Below, in pieces: positions 1 through 7,962 of a stretch of 64,000 nucleotides of DNA. The notes under the pieces were generated by a model that had not been told where the DNA came from, did no database searches, and saw only the letters and a program-made list of their open reading frames with translations. The DNA lies in the NCBI GenBank assembly GCA_036986275.1, contig BTRG01000003.1, positions 8,550 to 72,549 on the forward strand, written 5' to 3'. A program made the translations under genes and the position numbers. Within the stretch, counting starts at the first letter, position 1. Every line of letters starts with the position of its first letter. The DNA comes from BTRG01 sp036986275. GTDB lineage: Bacteria; Pseudomonadota; Gammaproteobacteria; Acidiferrobacterales; SZUA-150.

Positions 1-408
1 GTCATTCTCTTTCCAGTTGGTTTCCAGTATGCCGGTTTCGGGGTTTTGCAAAGTAATCTCGAAATCCAGCTTACGGATAAAGCCCTTCAGCTTGAACCAG
101 AGGGGCTCGGCCTCTGCCTTCACTACCAGCCAACGCTGCGAACCGGCGCGCCGCATCTCAAAACCCTCATATCGGGGCAGCAGGGATTCCGTGATCTTGA
201 CGACGGGGTCGCGCTTGCGCGATTCCAGCGCCACCGCACTACTGGTCCTGACAGGGAGTGAGCTTTCATTGGGCAGGGCCGACAGACCAGGCGGTACTTC
301 CAGCGGGGGGCGTATAGCGGCGCTGGTATAGTCCTTCTCTTTTGTACTGGAACAACCACCCAGAATAAGGGCCGGCAGCAACACTATCGACAATAGAAAT
401 TTATTCAT
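1..408 (-). CDS. bamC: BamC outer-membrane assembly lipoprotein, N-terminal part
   Basis: BamC is the lipoprotein subunit of the BAM complex, which folds beta-barrel proteins into the outer membrane. The reading frame starts at 408 and runs off the left edge, so only about 136 codons are present. A short hydrophobic leader ends in a lipobox LGGC with the lipidated Cys at residue 19. The segment ending GILETNWKEN is typical of the BamC/NlpB N-terminal domain. The gene lies 25 bp downstream of dapA on the same strand, the usual dapA-bamC order in gammaproteobacteria, which supports the call. The C-terminal domain is outside the window. Confidence 0.85.
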   Translation of the reverse strand, partial: MNKFLLSIVLLPALILGGCSSTKEKDYTSAAIRPPLEVPPGLSALPNESSLPVRTSSAVALESRKRDPVVKITESLLPRYEGFEMRRAGSQRWLVVKAEAEPLWFKLKGFIRKLDFEITLQNPETGILETNWKEND

Positions 409-433
409 ATAACAAAAACTCTCCTGGAGTGAC

Positions 434-1315
434 CTAACTATTCAAAATCCCGGCCTGTTGCATGGCCTGTTGCAAGGGCCCCTGACATGATTCGGACAAC
501 TCGGTGAGAGGCAGGCGAATATGCCCCTCCATCAGGCCCATACGGGCGACGGCCCATTTGACTGGAATGGGGTTGGACTCCAGGAACAGGTTGGTATGCA
601 GCGGCACCAGGCCGTCATTAATTTCCCGTGCCCCGGCATCATCACCGGCCAGTGCGGCCTCGCACATCCGGCTCATGGCATTGGGTGCGATATTGGCCGT
701 CACCGAAATATTGCCCCTGGCGCCGAGCAGTATCAGATCCAGTGCCGTGGCATCATCACCGGAATAGACCTCGATCTGCTCACCACAGCGGCTAAGGATG
801 TCACGGCTACGGTCCAGATCACCGGTGGCCTCCTTGATACCTATTATATTGGGTATCACCGCCAGCCGTGCCACGGTCTCCGGCAACATGTCACAGGCGG
901 TACGGCCCGGGACGTTGTAGAGTATCTGTGGCACATCCACGGCCTCGGCCACGGCCTTGTGATGCAAGTACAGCCCTTCCTGGGTGGGTTTATTATAATA
1001 GGGTGTCACCAGCAGACAGGCATCGGCCCCGGCCTGTTGCGCACAACGGGTCAGCGCTATGGCCTCGGTCGTGGAATTGGCGCCGGTCCCCGCAATGATG
1101 GGGATACGACCGGCGGCATGCTCCACTGCGTCGCGTATGAGCTGGCAATGCTCCCCCATGTCCAGCGTCGCGGATTCACCGGTGGTGCCGGCCACGACCA
1201 CGGCATGGGTAGCATTTTCGATGTGAAAATCCAGCAGGCGCTTGAATGCAGGCACATCAACAGCACCGCTTTCCTGCATTGGCGTTACCAACGCCACCAT
1301 ACTTCCGTGAAACAT
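434..1315 (-). CDS. dapA: 4-hydroxy-tetrahydrodipicolinate synthase
   Basis: DapA condenses pyruvate with aspartate semialdehyde, the first committed step of lysine and diaminopimelate synthesis in the cytoplasm. The 293-residue length is standard. The Schiff-base lysine is at about 161 (IGIKEATGDL), the catalytic tyrosine at 133 (ILYNVPGRT), the GTTGE motif at 43-47 and Tyr107 in the TPYYNKP segment. It reads into bamC 25 bp downstream, probably as one transcript, and is divergent from the GalT-like gene across about 160 bp. Nothing looks abnormal. Confidence 0.97.
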   Translation of the reverse strand: MFHGSMVALVTPMQESGAVDVPAFKRLLDFHIENATHAVVVAGTTGESATLDMGEHCQLIRDAVEHAAGRIPIIAGTGANSTTEAIALTRCAQQAGADACLLVTPYYNKPTQEGLYLHHKAVAEAVDVPQILYNVPGRTACDMLPETVARLAVIPNIIGIKEATGDLDRSRDILSRCGEQIEVYSGDDATALDLILLGARGNISVTANIAPNAMSRMCEAALAGDDAGAREINDGLVPLHTNLFLESNPIPVKWAVARMGLMEGHIRLPLTELSESCQGPLQQAMQQAGILNS

Positions 1316-1476
1316 GATCTAAAGCCCGTCTGGGTGTGGAGTAGACCCGGATGGTACTGATACCACCGGGCCCTGACAAGCGAGAGCCGATATCGATGGC
1401 GGCATAAGATTTCCTGCTTGGCGCGCCCTTGTTCCCGGGAGTAAGCTCGCCCTTATTGTCAATCAGGGTCGTAAAT

Positions 1477-2559
1477 ATGGCATCAGAAGATCCCGGCGTA
1501 CGCGAAATACGCATCAATCCCATCGTCCCGTCCGAGTCCGTGCTAGTGGCCACCGCCCGCGGCATGCGGCCAAAAAAGGCCGAGGAACCCGCCCCTCGTG
1601 ATACACGCCAACATGTCGAGACCTGTCCCTTTTGCCGCGGCAATGAGAGCATGACACCGCCGGAGATTGCTGCCTACCCTGCCGATGACGATTGGCAGAT
1701 TCGTATTGTTGAGAATCTCTACCCGGTGCTGGGTGATGACCGCCAGAACCCCAATTTCAGTTTCGGCCTGCAGCAAACCATAGACGGATACGGCCGCCAC
1801 GAGGTCATTATTGATAATGCCGGCCACGGCGTCGCCATCCATGAAATGGAACAGGCCCATCTGGCCATGTTGTTCAATGCCTACCGCGAACGCATGATAC
1901 AGCTCTATGCCTCGGATGAGCGCTTGCGGTACGTGCTGGTATTCAAGAATTTTGGTCCGGCCGCCGGCGCCAGCATCCCTCATACCCACAGCCAGATTAT
2001 TGCCACGCCCGTAATACCGGAGAATGTGCAGGCGGAGGTCATGAACAGCCGCAGCTATTTCCAAAAACACAATCACTGCATCTTTTGTTCCCTGATTGAT
2101 GAGGCGCTGACGTTTGAAGCAACGATTTACGACAGGGAATCCGGTGAGATACGGCGCAAGATTGATGTCGGCCAATACATCATAGAACGCACTGAAAAGT
2201 TTATTGCCATCAAACCCTTCGCCAGTCGTTATGAATGGGAAGTACACATCCTGCCGCTGCATCACGGGGCCGATTTCCTGCACACAGCGAAAGAAGATAT
2301 GGATGACCTGGCACTGATTATGCGCCGTACCATGGCGCGGCTGGATGCGGTGCTGGGGGGCGCCCAGTATAACTATTTCCTGCATTCACTACCACATGCC
2401 AGCGACTGCAAGGAATGTGAGGCCAGTTATCACTGGCACCTGGAAATTTGTCCACGCACCAGCATCCCGACGGGTTTTGAATTGGGCTCTGGCCTGTTTG
2501 TCAATACCCTCAGCCCGGAAGATGCCGCGCAACAATTGCGCCAGACCCATATTGATTAA
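1477..2559 (+). CDS. galT: GalT-like nucleotidylyltransferase (HIT superfamily)
   Basis: This is a member of the galactose-1-phosphate uridylyltransferase family, which moves a nucleoside monophosphate between a nucleotide sugar and a sugar phosphate through a histidine intermediate. A zinc-type CPFCRGNE motif sits near residues 50-53. The active-site segment NFGPAAGASIPHTHSQ is near 159-173, with HTH where classical GalT has HPH. A second YHWHLEICPR segment is near the C-terminus. I place the start at ATG 1477, preceded by AGGGT; an upstream start at 1429 would add 16 residues without family similarity. There is no galK or galE nearby, so the true substrate could be ADP-glucose or another nucleotide sugar. 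Confidence 0.8.
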   Translation: MASEDPGVREIRINPIVPSESVLVATARGMRPKKAEEPAPRDTRQHVETCPFCRGNESMTPPEIAAYPADDDWQIRIVENLYPVLGDDRQNPNFSFGLQQTIDGYGRHEVIIDNAGHGVAIHEMEQAHLAMLFNAYRERMIQLYASDERLRYVLVFKNFGPAAGASIPHTHSQIIATPVIPENVQAEVMNSRSYFQKHNHCIFCSLIDEALTFEATIYDRESGEIRRKIDVGQYIIERTEKFIAIKPFASRYEWEVHILPLHHGADFLHTAKEDMDDLALIMRRTMARLDAVLGGAQYNYFLHSLPHASDCKECEASYHWHLEICPRTSIPTGFELGSGLFVNTLSPEDAAQQLRQTHID

Positions 2560-2589
2560 ATTTGATTAATCAGGCCGCAGCAGTCGCGG

Positions 2590-3033
2590 TTACACACTCT
2601 CAACCTGTAATTGTACACCGATGACACCTGTCACCCTGACCTGCGCCCCTTTAGGTAGATCCGGTCCATTGACTTTCCAGGTCGTATCATCGACTTTTAT
2701 TTTCCCCACACCATTGACGATGGGTCGCTCCAGCACAAAGGTGCGGTTGATATATTGCTCGCCTCGCCGATTCAGAGCAGGCTGATCTGATGGAATAGGG
2801 TGTAACTTGAGATAGCGTCGGCCAATGACTATGGTGACAACGGACAATATCGAAAATACCAGTACCTGTACCTCCCAACTCATGGTCGGCATGATCCAAA
2901 GCAACACGCCCACCGCGGCAGCCGAGACCCCCATCCACAGAAAGAAGGTGCCGGGGGCCAGCATTTCCAGGGTGATTAACGCCACCGCCAGTATCCACCA
3001 GTGCCAGAAAACAATATCGTTAATCCATTCCAT
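2590..3033 (-). CDS. NfeD family membrane protein
   Basis: This short NfeD protein of 147 residues has two or three hydrophobic segments in the N-terminal half (about residues 8-75). A small soluble beta-barrel (OB-fold type) domain follows, with the typical ending KVDDTTWKVNGPDLPKGAQV. NfeD proteins are partners of SPFH/stomatin proteins in membrane microdomains. The gene lies 9 bp downstream of the SPFH gene on the same strand, which is the standard pairing. Converging galT ends 30 bp away. The precise role is not established. Confidence 0.9.
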   Translation of the reverse strand: MEWINDIVFWHWWILAVALITLEMLAPGTFFLWMGVSAAAVGVLLWIMPTMSWEVQVLVFSILSVVTIVIGRRYLKLHPIPSDQPALNRRGEQYINRTFVLERPIVNGVGKIKVDDTTWKVNGPDLPKGAQVRVTGVIGVQLQVESV

Positions 3034-3042
3034 ATCCGCTCC

Positions 3043-3969
3043 CTAACCCTTATCGCCTTTTGCAAAGGCGGCTTTGGCAATCTCGGTAATACCGCCTAGA
3101 GCACCGATCACATTGCCGGCTTCCAACGGCATAAACAACACCTTTTCGTTGGGTGACATGGCGATATCACGCAAGGCATCGACGTACTTGGTGGCGACAA
3201 AATAGTTAATGGATTGAATGTCGCCTTCCGCGATGGCCTTGGAAACCATATTTGTGGCCTTGGCCTCGGCCTCAGCGGAGCGCTCCCTGGCCTCGGCATC
3301 ACGGAATGCGGCTTCCTTTCTGCCTTCGGCCTCCAGTATGGCGGCCCGCTTCTCGCCATCGGCCTTCAGGATTTCCGCCTGTTTCAGACCCTCGGCTTCC
3401 AGTATCGCCGCACGCTTTTCACGCTCGGCCTTCATTTGTCGCGCCATGGCATCGACCAGATCCCTGGGTGGTGAGATGTCTTTAATTTCAATGCGTGTCA
3501 CTTTCACGCCCCAGGGCGCAGTGGCTTCGTCCACGACCTGCAGCAAGCGCGCATTAATGTCATCACGCTTTGACAACAACTCATCCAGGTCCATGGAGCC
3601 CATCACCGTACGGATGTTGGTCATGGTGAGATTGAGAATGGCGCGCGACAGATTATTCACCTCGTAGGCAGCCATGGCTGCATCCAGTATCTGGAAAAAG
3701 ACCACGCCATCGACACGCACCATGGCATTGTCTTTGGTGATGACCTCTTGCGAGGGTACATCCACCACCGTTTCCATCATGTTCAGTTTGGAACCGATGC
3801 GGTCAATGACCGGTATAATAATATGCAAACCGGGCCGCAAGGTCCGTGTGTATCTACCAAAACGTTCAACAGTGTATTCATTGCCCTGAGGAACTGTTTT
3901 AATCCCCATGACAATCAGAATGACTACCAATGTAAATATCGAATAAACAAATATCGTTATAATATCCAT
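3043..3969 (-). CDS. qmcA: SPFH/Band 7 membrane protease-associated protein (QmcA-like)
   Basis: This 308-residue stomatin/prohibitin-family protein has one N-terminal membrane helix (about residues 5-23), an SPFH domain starting at the VPQGNEYTVERFGRYTRTL region, and a long Ala/Glu/Lys-rich coiled coil at about 180-250 with repeated EAEG and EKRAAILEAEG units. Such proteins oligomerise as scaffolds at the inner membrane, and E. coli QmcA associates with FtsH. It precedes nfeD by 9 bp, an expected two-gene unit. The short repeats within the coiled coil are normal for the family. Confidence 0.92.
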   Translation of the reverse strand: MDIITIFVYSIFTLVVILIVMGIKTVPQGNEYTVERFGRYTRTLRPGLHIIIPVIDRIGSKLNMMETVVDVPSQEVITKDNAMVRVDGVVFFQILDAAMAAYEVNNLSRAILNLTMTNIRTVMGSMDLDELLSKRDDINARLLQVVDEATAPWGVKVTRIEIKDISPPRDLVDAMARQMKAEREKRAAILEAEGLKQAEILKADGEKRAAILEAEGRKEAAFRDAEARERSAEAEAKATNMVSKAIAEGDIQSINYFVATKYVDALRDIAMSPNEKVLFMPLEAGNVIGALGGITEIAKAAFAKGDKG

Positions 3970-4052
3970 AATTTCTCCTGGCCTCCTTTGTTTATGACGT
4001 AAACACTACAGTCATGTTTTCTACAGCATCTATCAAGAACTCTGATAATTCC

Positions 4053-4808
4053 TCATGCATGCTGGCCTGCCCAATCCGAAATGAGATCAGCCGTTTTCAT
4101 AATATGTGTCTCATTTGACAACAAGTGATCAGCGCCTTGCAACAGTTCCAGGCGCTTGGGTCCGGCCATGGCATCATAGAGTCTTCTGCCATGATCGATA
4201 TCGACCGTTTCATCTTCAGGTGAATGTATAATCAACAAAGGCAATTCCAATGTTTGCAAGATCTTGACCGTGTCGAATTCACCTTTCTCAAAGAAGTTTT
4301 CATTTACAGTAAAGACTGTACCCCCAAGCGAAAACGTGGCCTCTCCTTTTTCTGCTATATCAGATCGCAAATGATCGAATATCTGTAATACATGATCTCT
4401 ATCGAAGGGTGCCGCAATCACAGCCGCGCATTTGGCGCTGTTAATGTTCCCGGCTGCGTGCAGTATGGCTGCACCCCCCAAGGAATGACCAATCAATAAT
4501 TCCGGCGCCTGATTCCTGGACGCCATAAAGTCGGCTACATCCAGGATATCAGAAACATTGCTACTAAAATTTGTATCCCTGAAATCACCTTCACTATTGC
4601 CTAAACCGGTGAAATCAAATCGCAACACAGCGATACCTGCTTCACCCAGGTGACGTGAAAGTGACAATATAAACTTCAGGTTCTTGCCACAGGTAAAACA
4701 GTGCGCAAACAAGGCAACCATCCCCGGGCTGCCTGTATCGGGCAGGTCGAGTTCTGCACTTAAGGTATGCCCGGCAGTTGTTGGAATGCGTAATCTTTCT
4801 TTTATCAA
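4053..4808 (-). CDS. Alpha/beta hydrolase (serine aminopeptidase-like)
   Basis: This 251-residue alpha/beta hydrolase has the nucleophile elbow GHSLGG with Ser109, an Asp near 199 (HSPEDE) and a His near 228 (GADHLLS), a full catalytic triad. The N-terminal segment LFAHCFTCGKNL resembles hydrolase domains that elsewhere are fused to an OsmC domain. There is no OsmC part here; the protein ends after the hydrolase fold. It lies 6 bp downstream of the AMMECR1-like gene and probably shares its transcript. The substrate is unknown. Confidence 0.88.
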   Translation of the reverse strand: MIKERLRIPTTAGHTLSAELDLPDTGSPGMVALFAHCFTCGKNLKFILSLSRHLGEAGIAVLRFDFTGLGNSEGDFRDTNFSSNVSDILDVADFMASRNQAPELLIGHSLGGAAILHAAGNINSAKCAAVIAAPFDRDHVLQIFDHLRSDIAEKGEATFSLGGTVFTVNENFFEKGEFDTVKILQTLELPLLIIHSPEDETVDIDHGRRLYDAMAGPKRLELLQGADHLLSNETHIMKTADLISDWAGQHA

Positions 4809-4814
4809 TGTTTC

Positions 4815-5393
4815 TCAAGCTATAGTTTCTGTTGTATAACGTGAGACTGACAGCGTATCCGACCAATAGTCCATGGGCAATCCTGCCTTGAGCTTTAACT
4901 GCTTCAGAAAAGACCCAGGATCAGGAATGGACTCCCAAACCGAAGGCAGGAATGTTCCCCTCTGACCCTGATCGGTCAGTATGAGCCCGTCAATTCCAGA
5001 CTGCAATTGCTGTATCAGGTCACTCTCATCAGAGAATGTAATGGGTTCAGGTCGTGATAATACCGAGATGCTTATTTCCAGGACGCTGAATTCTTCTATT
5101 GTAAGCGGCGGAAAACGAGGATCACGAAACGCGGCAGCAAACGCATGTTCCACGACATCCTCTACCAGAAACTGATAAGGCTCCAGTGTACCTATACAAC
5201 CACGCAACTGTCCATTATGCTGCAATGTAACAAAACTTGCGCCCTGGACCTGCAAGGCAGATGAATAGCGCGTTACATCTATTGCTAATTTCTTTCCCAG
5301 CAAACCCTGCTGTATAGACTCCCGGGCCAGGGTTTTAAGCAATGCTTTATCATACTCGTCCAGGTAATGTTTAATGCAGGACATAGGCACCAT
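4815..5393 (-). CDS. amrA: AmmeMemoRadiSam system protein A (AMMECR1 family)
   Basis: This is an AMMECR1-domain protein of 192 residues with the family hallmark LRGCIGTLEP near residues 63-72 and the motif FRDPRFPPLT. It forms the A part of the three-protein AmmeMemoRadiSam set, whose biochemical function is unresolved. The ATG at 5393 overlaps the end of the Memo-like gene by 23 bp; the ATG at 5384 would reduce the overlap to 14 bp. Both genes are surely cotranscribed. The alpha/beta hydrolase follows 6 bp later. Confidence 0.93.
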   Translation of the reverse strand: MVPMSCIKHYLDEYDKALLKTLARESIQQGLLGKKLAIDVTRYSSALQVQGASFVTLQHNGQLRGCIGTLEPYQFLVEDVVEHAFAAAFRDPRFPPLTIEEFSVLEISISVLSRPEPITFSDESDLIQQLQSGIDGLILTDQGQRGTFLPSVWESIPDPGSFLKQLKLKAGLPMDYWSDTLSVSRYTTETIA

Positions 5394-6159
5394 ACCCCAC
5401 TACCTGATCCCTGGCACCGGCTGTATCACCGGAGTTTCTCAAATCCAGAATATCCAAAGTCATATTGTGTTTGCCTGCGGCATACAATAAACCCCGCACC
5501 GGGTTGCGGCCACAGGCCTGATCATGCGCAAGATCGTTATAACGCAATGCCTTGATGGCTTCGCTTGTCTCGGCATCCATCCTTTGCGCTGTTTGATAAT
5601 CGTTATAGTGACTCAGATCGGTACTCACTACTATCAAAGTTTCTTCCCCACCCCATAACACCTCCAGTACTTCCGCTACTTGTTCGGGAGTCGTCTCGCC
5701 CACGACCAATGGAATTAATGAAAAATCACTTAACAGGGTTTGCAGGAAAGGCAAATGGACTTCCAGGCTATGCTCAGCGGCATGTGCCGCATCATTTGTA
5801 GTGATTTGTGGAAACTTATGCAGAGCTGTCATGGTTTCGGTTTCCAGCGCGACCTCTCCCAGTGGAGACGCAAAAACATCGGCTTCAGGCAAGGCCAGAC
5901 CACGTAACGGAACCCGATGTGAGGGTCCCAACAATATGACACGTTTTATTGTGCTTGCTAAAGGTTTAAGTAAGACATAGGCGCTGGCCGCCACGGCGCC
6001 AGAGTAGATGTATCCAGCATGGGGGACTATCAGTGCTTTGGGGGGATTACCGGGCGTGGTCTGCGTGTTGTCCAGGAACGTTTCAATGACCCGCTTCAAC
6101 TCTTTCGAGTTGCCTGGATAAAACAACCCCGCTACCGCCGGCCTGCGAACTCGAGTCAT
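5371..6159 (-). CDS. amrB: AmmeMemoRadiSam system protein B (Memo family)
   Basis: This is a Memo-family protein, structurally related to class III extradiol dioxygenases. Family motifs in order are RRPAVAGLFYPG at the N-terminus, VPHAGYIYSG, LLGPSHRVP, AEHSLEVHLPFLQ and VVSTDLSHYND; the His residues in these are candidate metal ligands. The open frame extends to 6435, but homology begins at MTRVRRPAVAG, so I take ATG 6159 (262 residues). It is divergent from the radical SAM gene, with about 130 bp between the chosen starts, so the set is probably expressed from facing promoters there. Confidence 0.92.
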   Translation of the reverse strand: MTRVRRPAVAGLFYPGNSKELKRVIETFLDNTQTTPGNPPKALIVPHAGYIYSGAVAASAYVLLKPLASTIKRVILLGPSHRVPLRGLALPEADVFASPLGEVALETETMTALHKFPQITTNDAAHAAEHSLEVHLPFLQTLLSDFSLIPLVVGETTPEQVAEVLEVLWGGEETLIVVSTDLSHYNDYQTAQRMDAETSEAIKALRYNDLAHDQACGRNPVRGLLYAAGKHNMTLDILDLRNSGDTAGARDQVVGYGAYVLH

Positions 6160-6292
6160 ATCAACCTCGTCTATCAGCTCAGCGACTAATATGGAGGCCA
6201 AGCCACTGTTTTTCAACCCTCTTGTCTTTTCGGAGACATGGCAGCATATAGTAGGAATACTCAGATTCTGGAGTGAATCATTGCCTGCACCG

Positions 6293-7381
6293 ATGTCGAA
6301 ACTTGATTCAACTATTGTCGCCACGAAATACTGGCACCGGCTTGATGACGGCCGCCTGCAGTGCGACCTGTGTCCACGATACTGCAAATTAAAAGAGGGC
6401 CAACAGGGCCTTTGTTTTGTTCGTGCTAACCACAATAATCAAATCGTGCTAACAACTTATGGGCGCTCCAGTGGCTTCTGCATAGACCCGATAGAAAAGA
6501 AACCCCTGCACCATTTTCTTCCAGGTACCAGTGTACTGTCTTTTGGAACCGCAGGATGCAACCTGGCCTGCAAGTTTTGCCAGAACTGGGACATTAGCAA
6601 ATCACGGGAAATGGATACCCTGGCCGACAGCGCCAGCCCGGAGGTAATTGCGCGCGCGGCACAGCAACTCGGCGCCCGCAGTGTGGCCTTCACTTATAAC
6701 GATCCTGTGATATTTCATGAGTATGCGATTGATGTCGCACAGGCCTGCCACAAAGTCGATATCAAAACCGTCGCTGTCACGGCCGGCTATGTCTGCGCGG
6801 AACCACGGGAAGAATTTTATCGGTACATGGATGCGGCCAATATTGACCTAAAGGGATTTAATGAGGACTTTTACTTCAAACTGACCGGCGCGCATCTGGC
6901 GCCGGTACTGGAGACCCTGGAGCATGTAAAGCATCACACCGGCACCTGGCTGGAGATCACGACACTTCTGATCCCCGGAAAAAACGACAGTAATGAAGAA
7001 CTGGAAACAATGAGTACATGGATCAAGGAACACCTGGGGCCGGATGTTCCCCTGCACTTCAGTGCCTTCCATCCGGACTGGCGTATGCGGGATATTCCGG
7101 CGACCCCCGCGGAGACACTGACCCGGGCTCGTGAGATTGCCATACAAATGGGCCTGCGTTACGTCTATACCGGAAACGTGCATGACAAAATGGGTGGCAG
7201 CACTTATTGCCATCATTGTGGTGCTTTGTTGATCGAGCGCGACTGGTATCAACTCGGACAATGGCAACTGGAAGATGGAAAATGCCTGCAATGCGGTACA
7301 GATTGCGCGGGCGTATTTGAACCGGCGCCCGGGGAATGGGGGGCACGGCGTTTACCTGTTCATCTGGCCCACTTTCAATAA
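6293..7381 (+). CDS. amrS: AmmeMemoRadiSam system radical SAM enzyme
   Basis: This radical S-adenosylmethionine enzyme is of the PflA-like AmmeMemoRadiSam type. The 4Fe-4S motif CxxxCxxC is in GCNLACKFCQNWD, preceded by an N-terminal cysteine group (CDLCPRYC). A C-terminal zinc-ribbon-like pair (YCHHCG and CLQCG) is present. The frame is open from 6191, but family similarity begins at KYWHRLDDGRLQCDLC, so the ATG at 6293 is favoured; its Shine-Dalgarno match is weak, so the start is less certain than the function. All three members of the set are within 2.6 kb. Confidence 0.92.
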   Translation: MSKLDSTIVATKYWHRLDDGRLQCDLCPRYCKLKEGQQGLCFVRANHNNQIVLTTYGRSSGFCIDPIEKKPLHHFLPGTSVLSFGTAGCNLACKFCQNWDISKSREMDTLADSASPEVIARAAQQLGARSVAFTYNDPVIFHEYAIDVAQACHKVDIKTVAVTAGYVCAEPREEFYRYMDAANIDLKGFNEDFYFKLTGAHLAPVLETLEHVKHHTGTWLEITTLLIPGKNDSNEELETMSTWIKEHLGPDVPLHFSAFHPDWRMRDIPATPAETLTRAREIAIQMGLRYVYTGNVHDKMGGSTYCHHCGALLIERDWYQLGQWQLEDGKCLQCGTDCAGVFEPAPGEWGARRLPVHLAHFQ

Positions 7382-7488
7382 CCCAAATACCTGCGGCAAC
7401 CCAATATTCAACTGTTTTCCCTCTGGCGCGCACAGCAGTATAATAACCTGATACATTCAACTTCAGCTTATATCTCAGGAAGTGATTC

Positions 7489-7959
7489 ATGGGTTCACCC
7501 AAGATTGGCAAGGTCATTGCCGATGCCAAGGTCATTGCCACCGGCAATCAAGCCTTCAAGCTCTCCGAACTCCGAGGCCACAATGTAGTGTTGTATTTCT
7601 ACCCTAAAGACAACACGCCTGGCTGCACAACTGAGGGCCAGGACTTTCAGGATAACGCACTAAAGTTCAAACAGCGAAACACCATCATCCTTGGTGTATC
7701 ACGGGACAGTCTGGCCTCACACGAAAAATTCAAGGCCAAACAAAACTTTCGCTTTGATCTCATCAGTGACGAAGATGAAAAGCTCTGTAAGAAATTTGAT
7801 GTCATCAAGGAGAAGACTCTGTATGGAAAAAAATATATGGGTATAGAGCGCAGCACATTCATCATCGACGAAAAAGGTGTTCTCCGTGCCGAGTTTCGTA
7901 AGGTCAAGGTTGGCGGCCACATCAAGGCCGTGCTGGAAGAAATCAGGAAACTTAAATGA
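7489..7959 (+). CDS. bcp: Thiol peroxidase Bcp (peroxiredoxin, atypical 1-Cys form)
   Basis: Peroxiredoxin of the Bcp/PrxQ subfamily, 156 residues, reduces hydrogen peroxide and organic peroxides. The peroxidatic Cys is in the NTPGCTTEGQDF motif. The resolving Cys usually found five residues later is replaced, so this form would rely on another thiol. RSTFIIDEKG is a typical C-terminal segment. AGGAAG precedes the ATG by 8 bases. The PhoH gene starts 3 bp after its stop, so the two are cotranscribed. Confidence 0.92.
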   Translation: MGSPKIGKVIADAKVIATGNQAFKLSELRGHNVVLYFYPKDNTPGCTTEGQDFQDNALKFKQRNTIILGVSRDSLASHEKFKAKQNFRFDLISDEDEKLCKKFDVIKEKTLYGKKYMGIERSTFIIDEKGVLRAEFRKVKVGGHIKAVLEEIRKLK

Positions 7960-7962
7960 AGC

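Noticed and set aside
521..1360. Long plus-strand frame across dapA
   Set aside because: It is the antisense shadow of a clear dapA with all catalytic residues. It has no ribosome site and a composition unlike a real protein.
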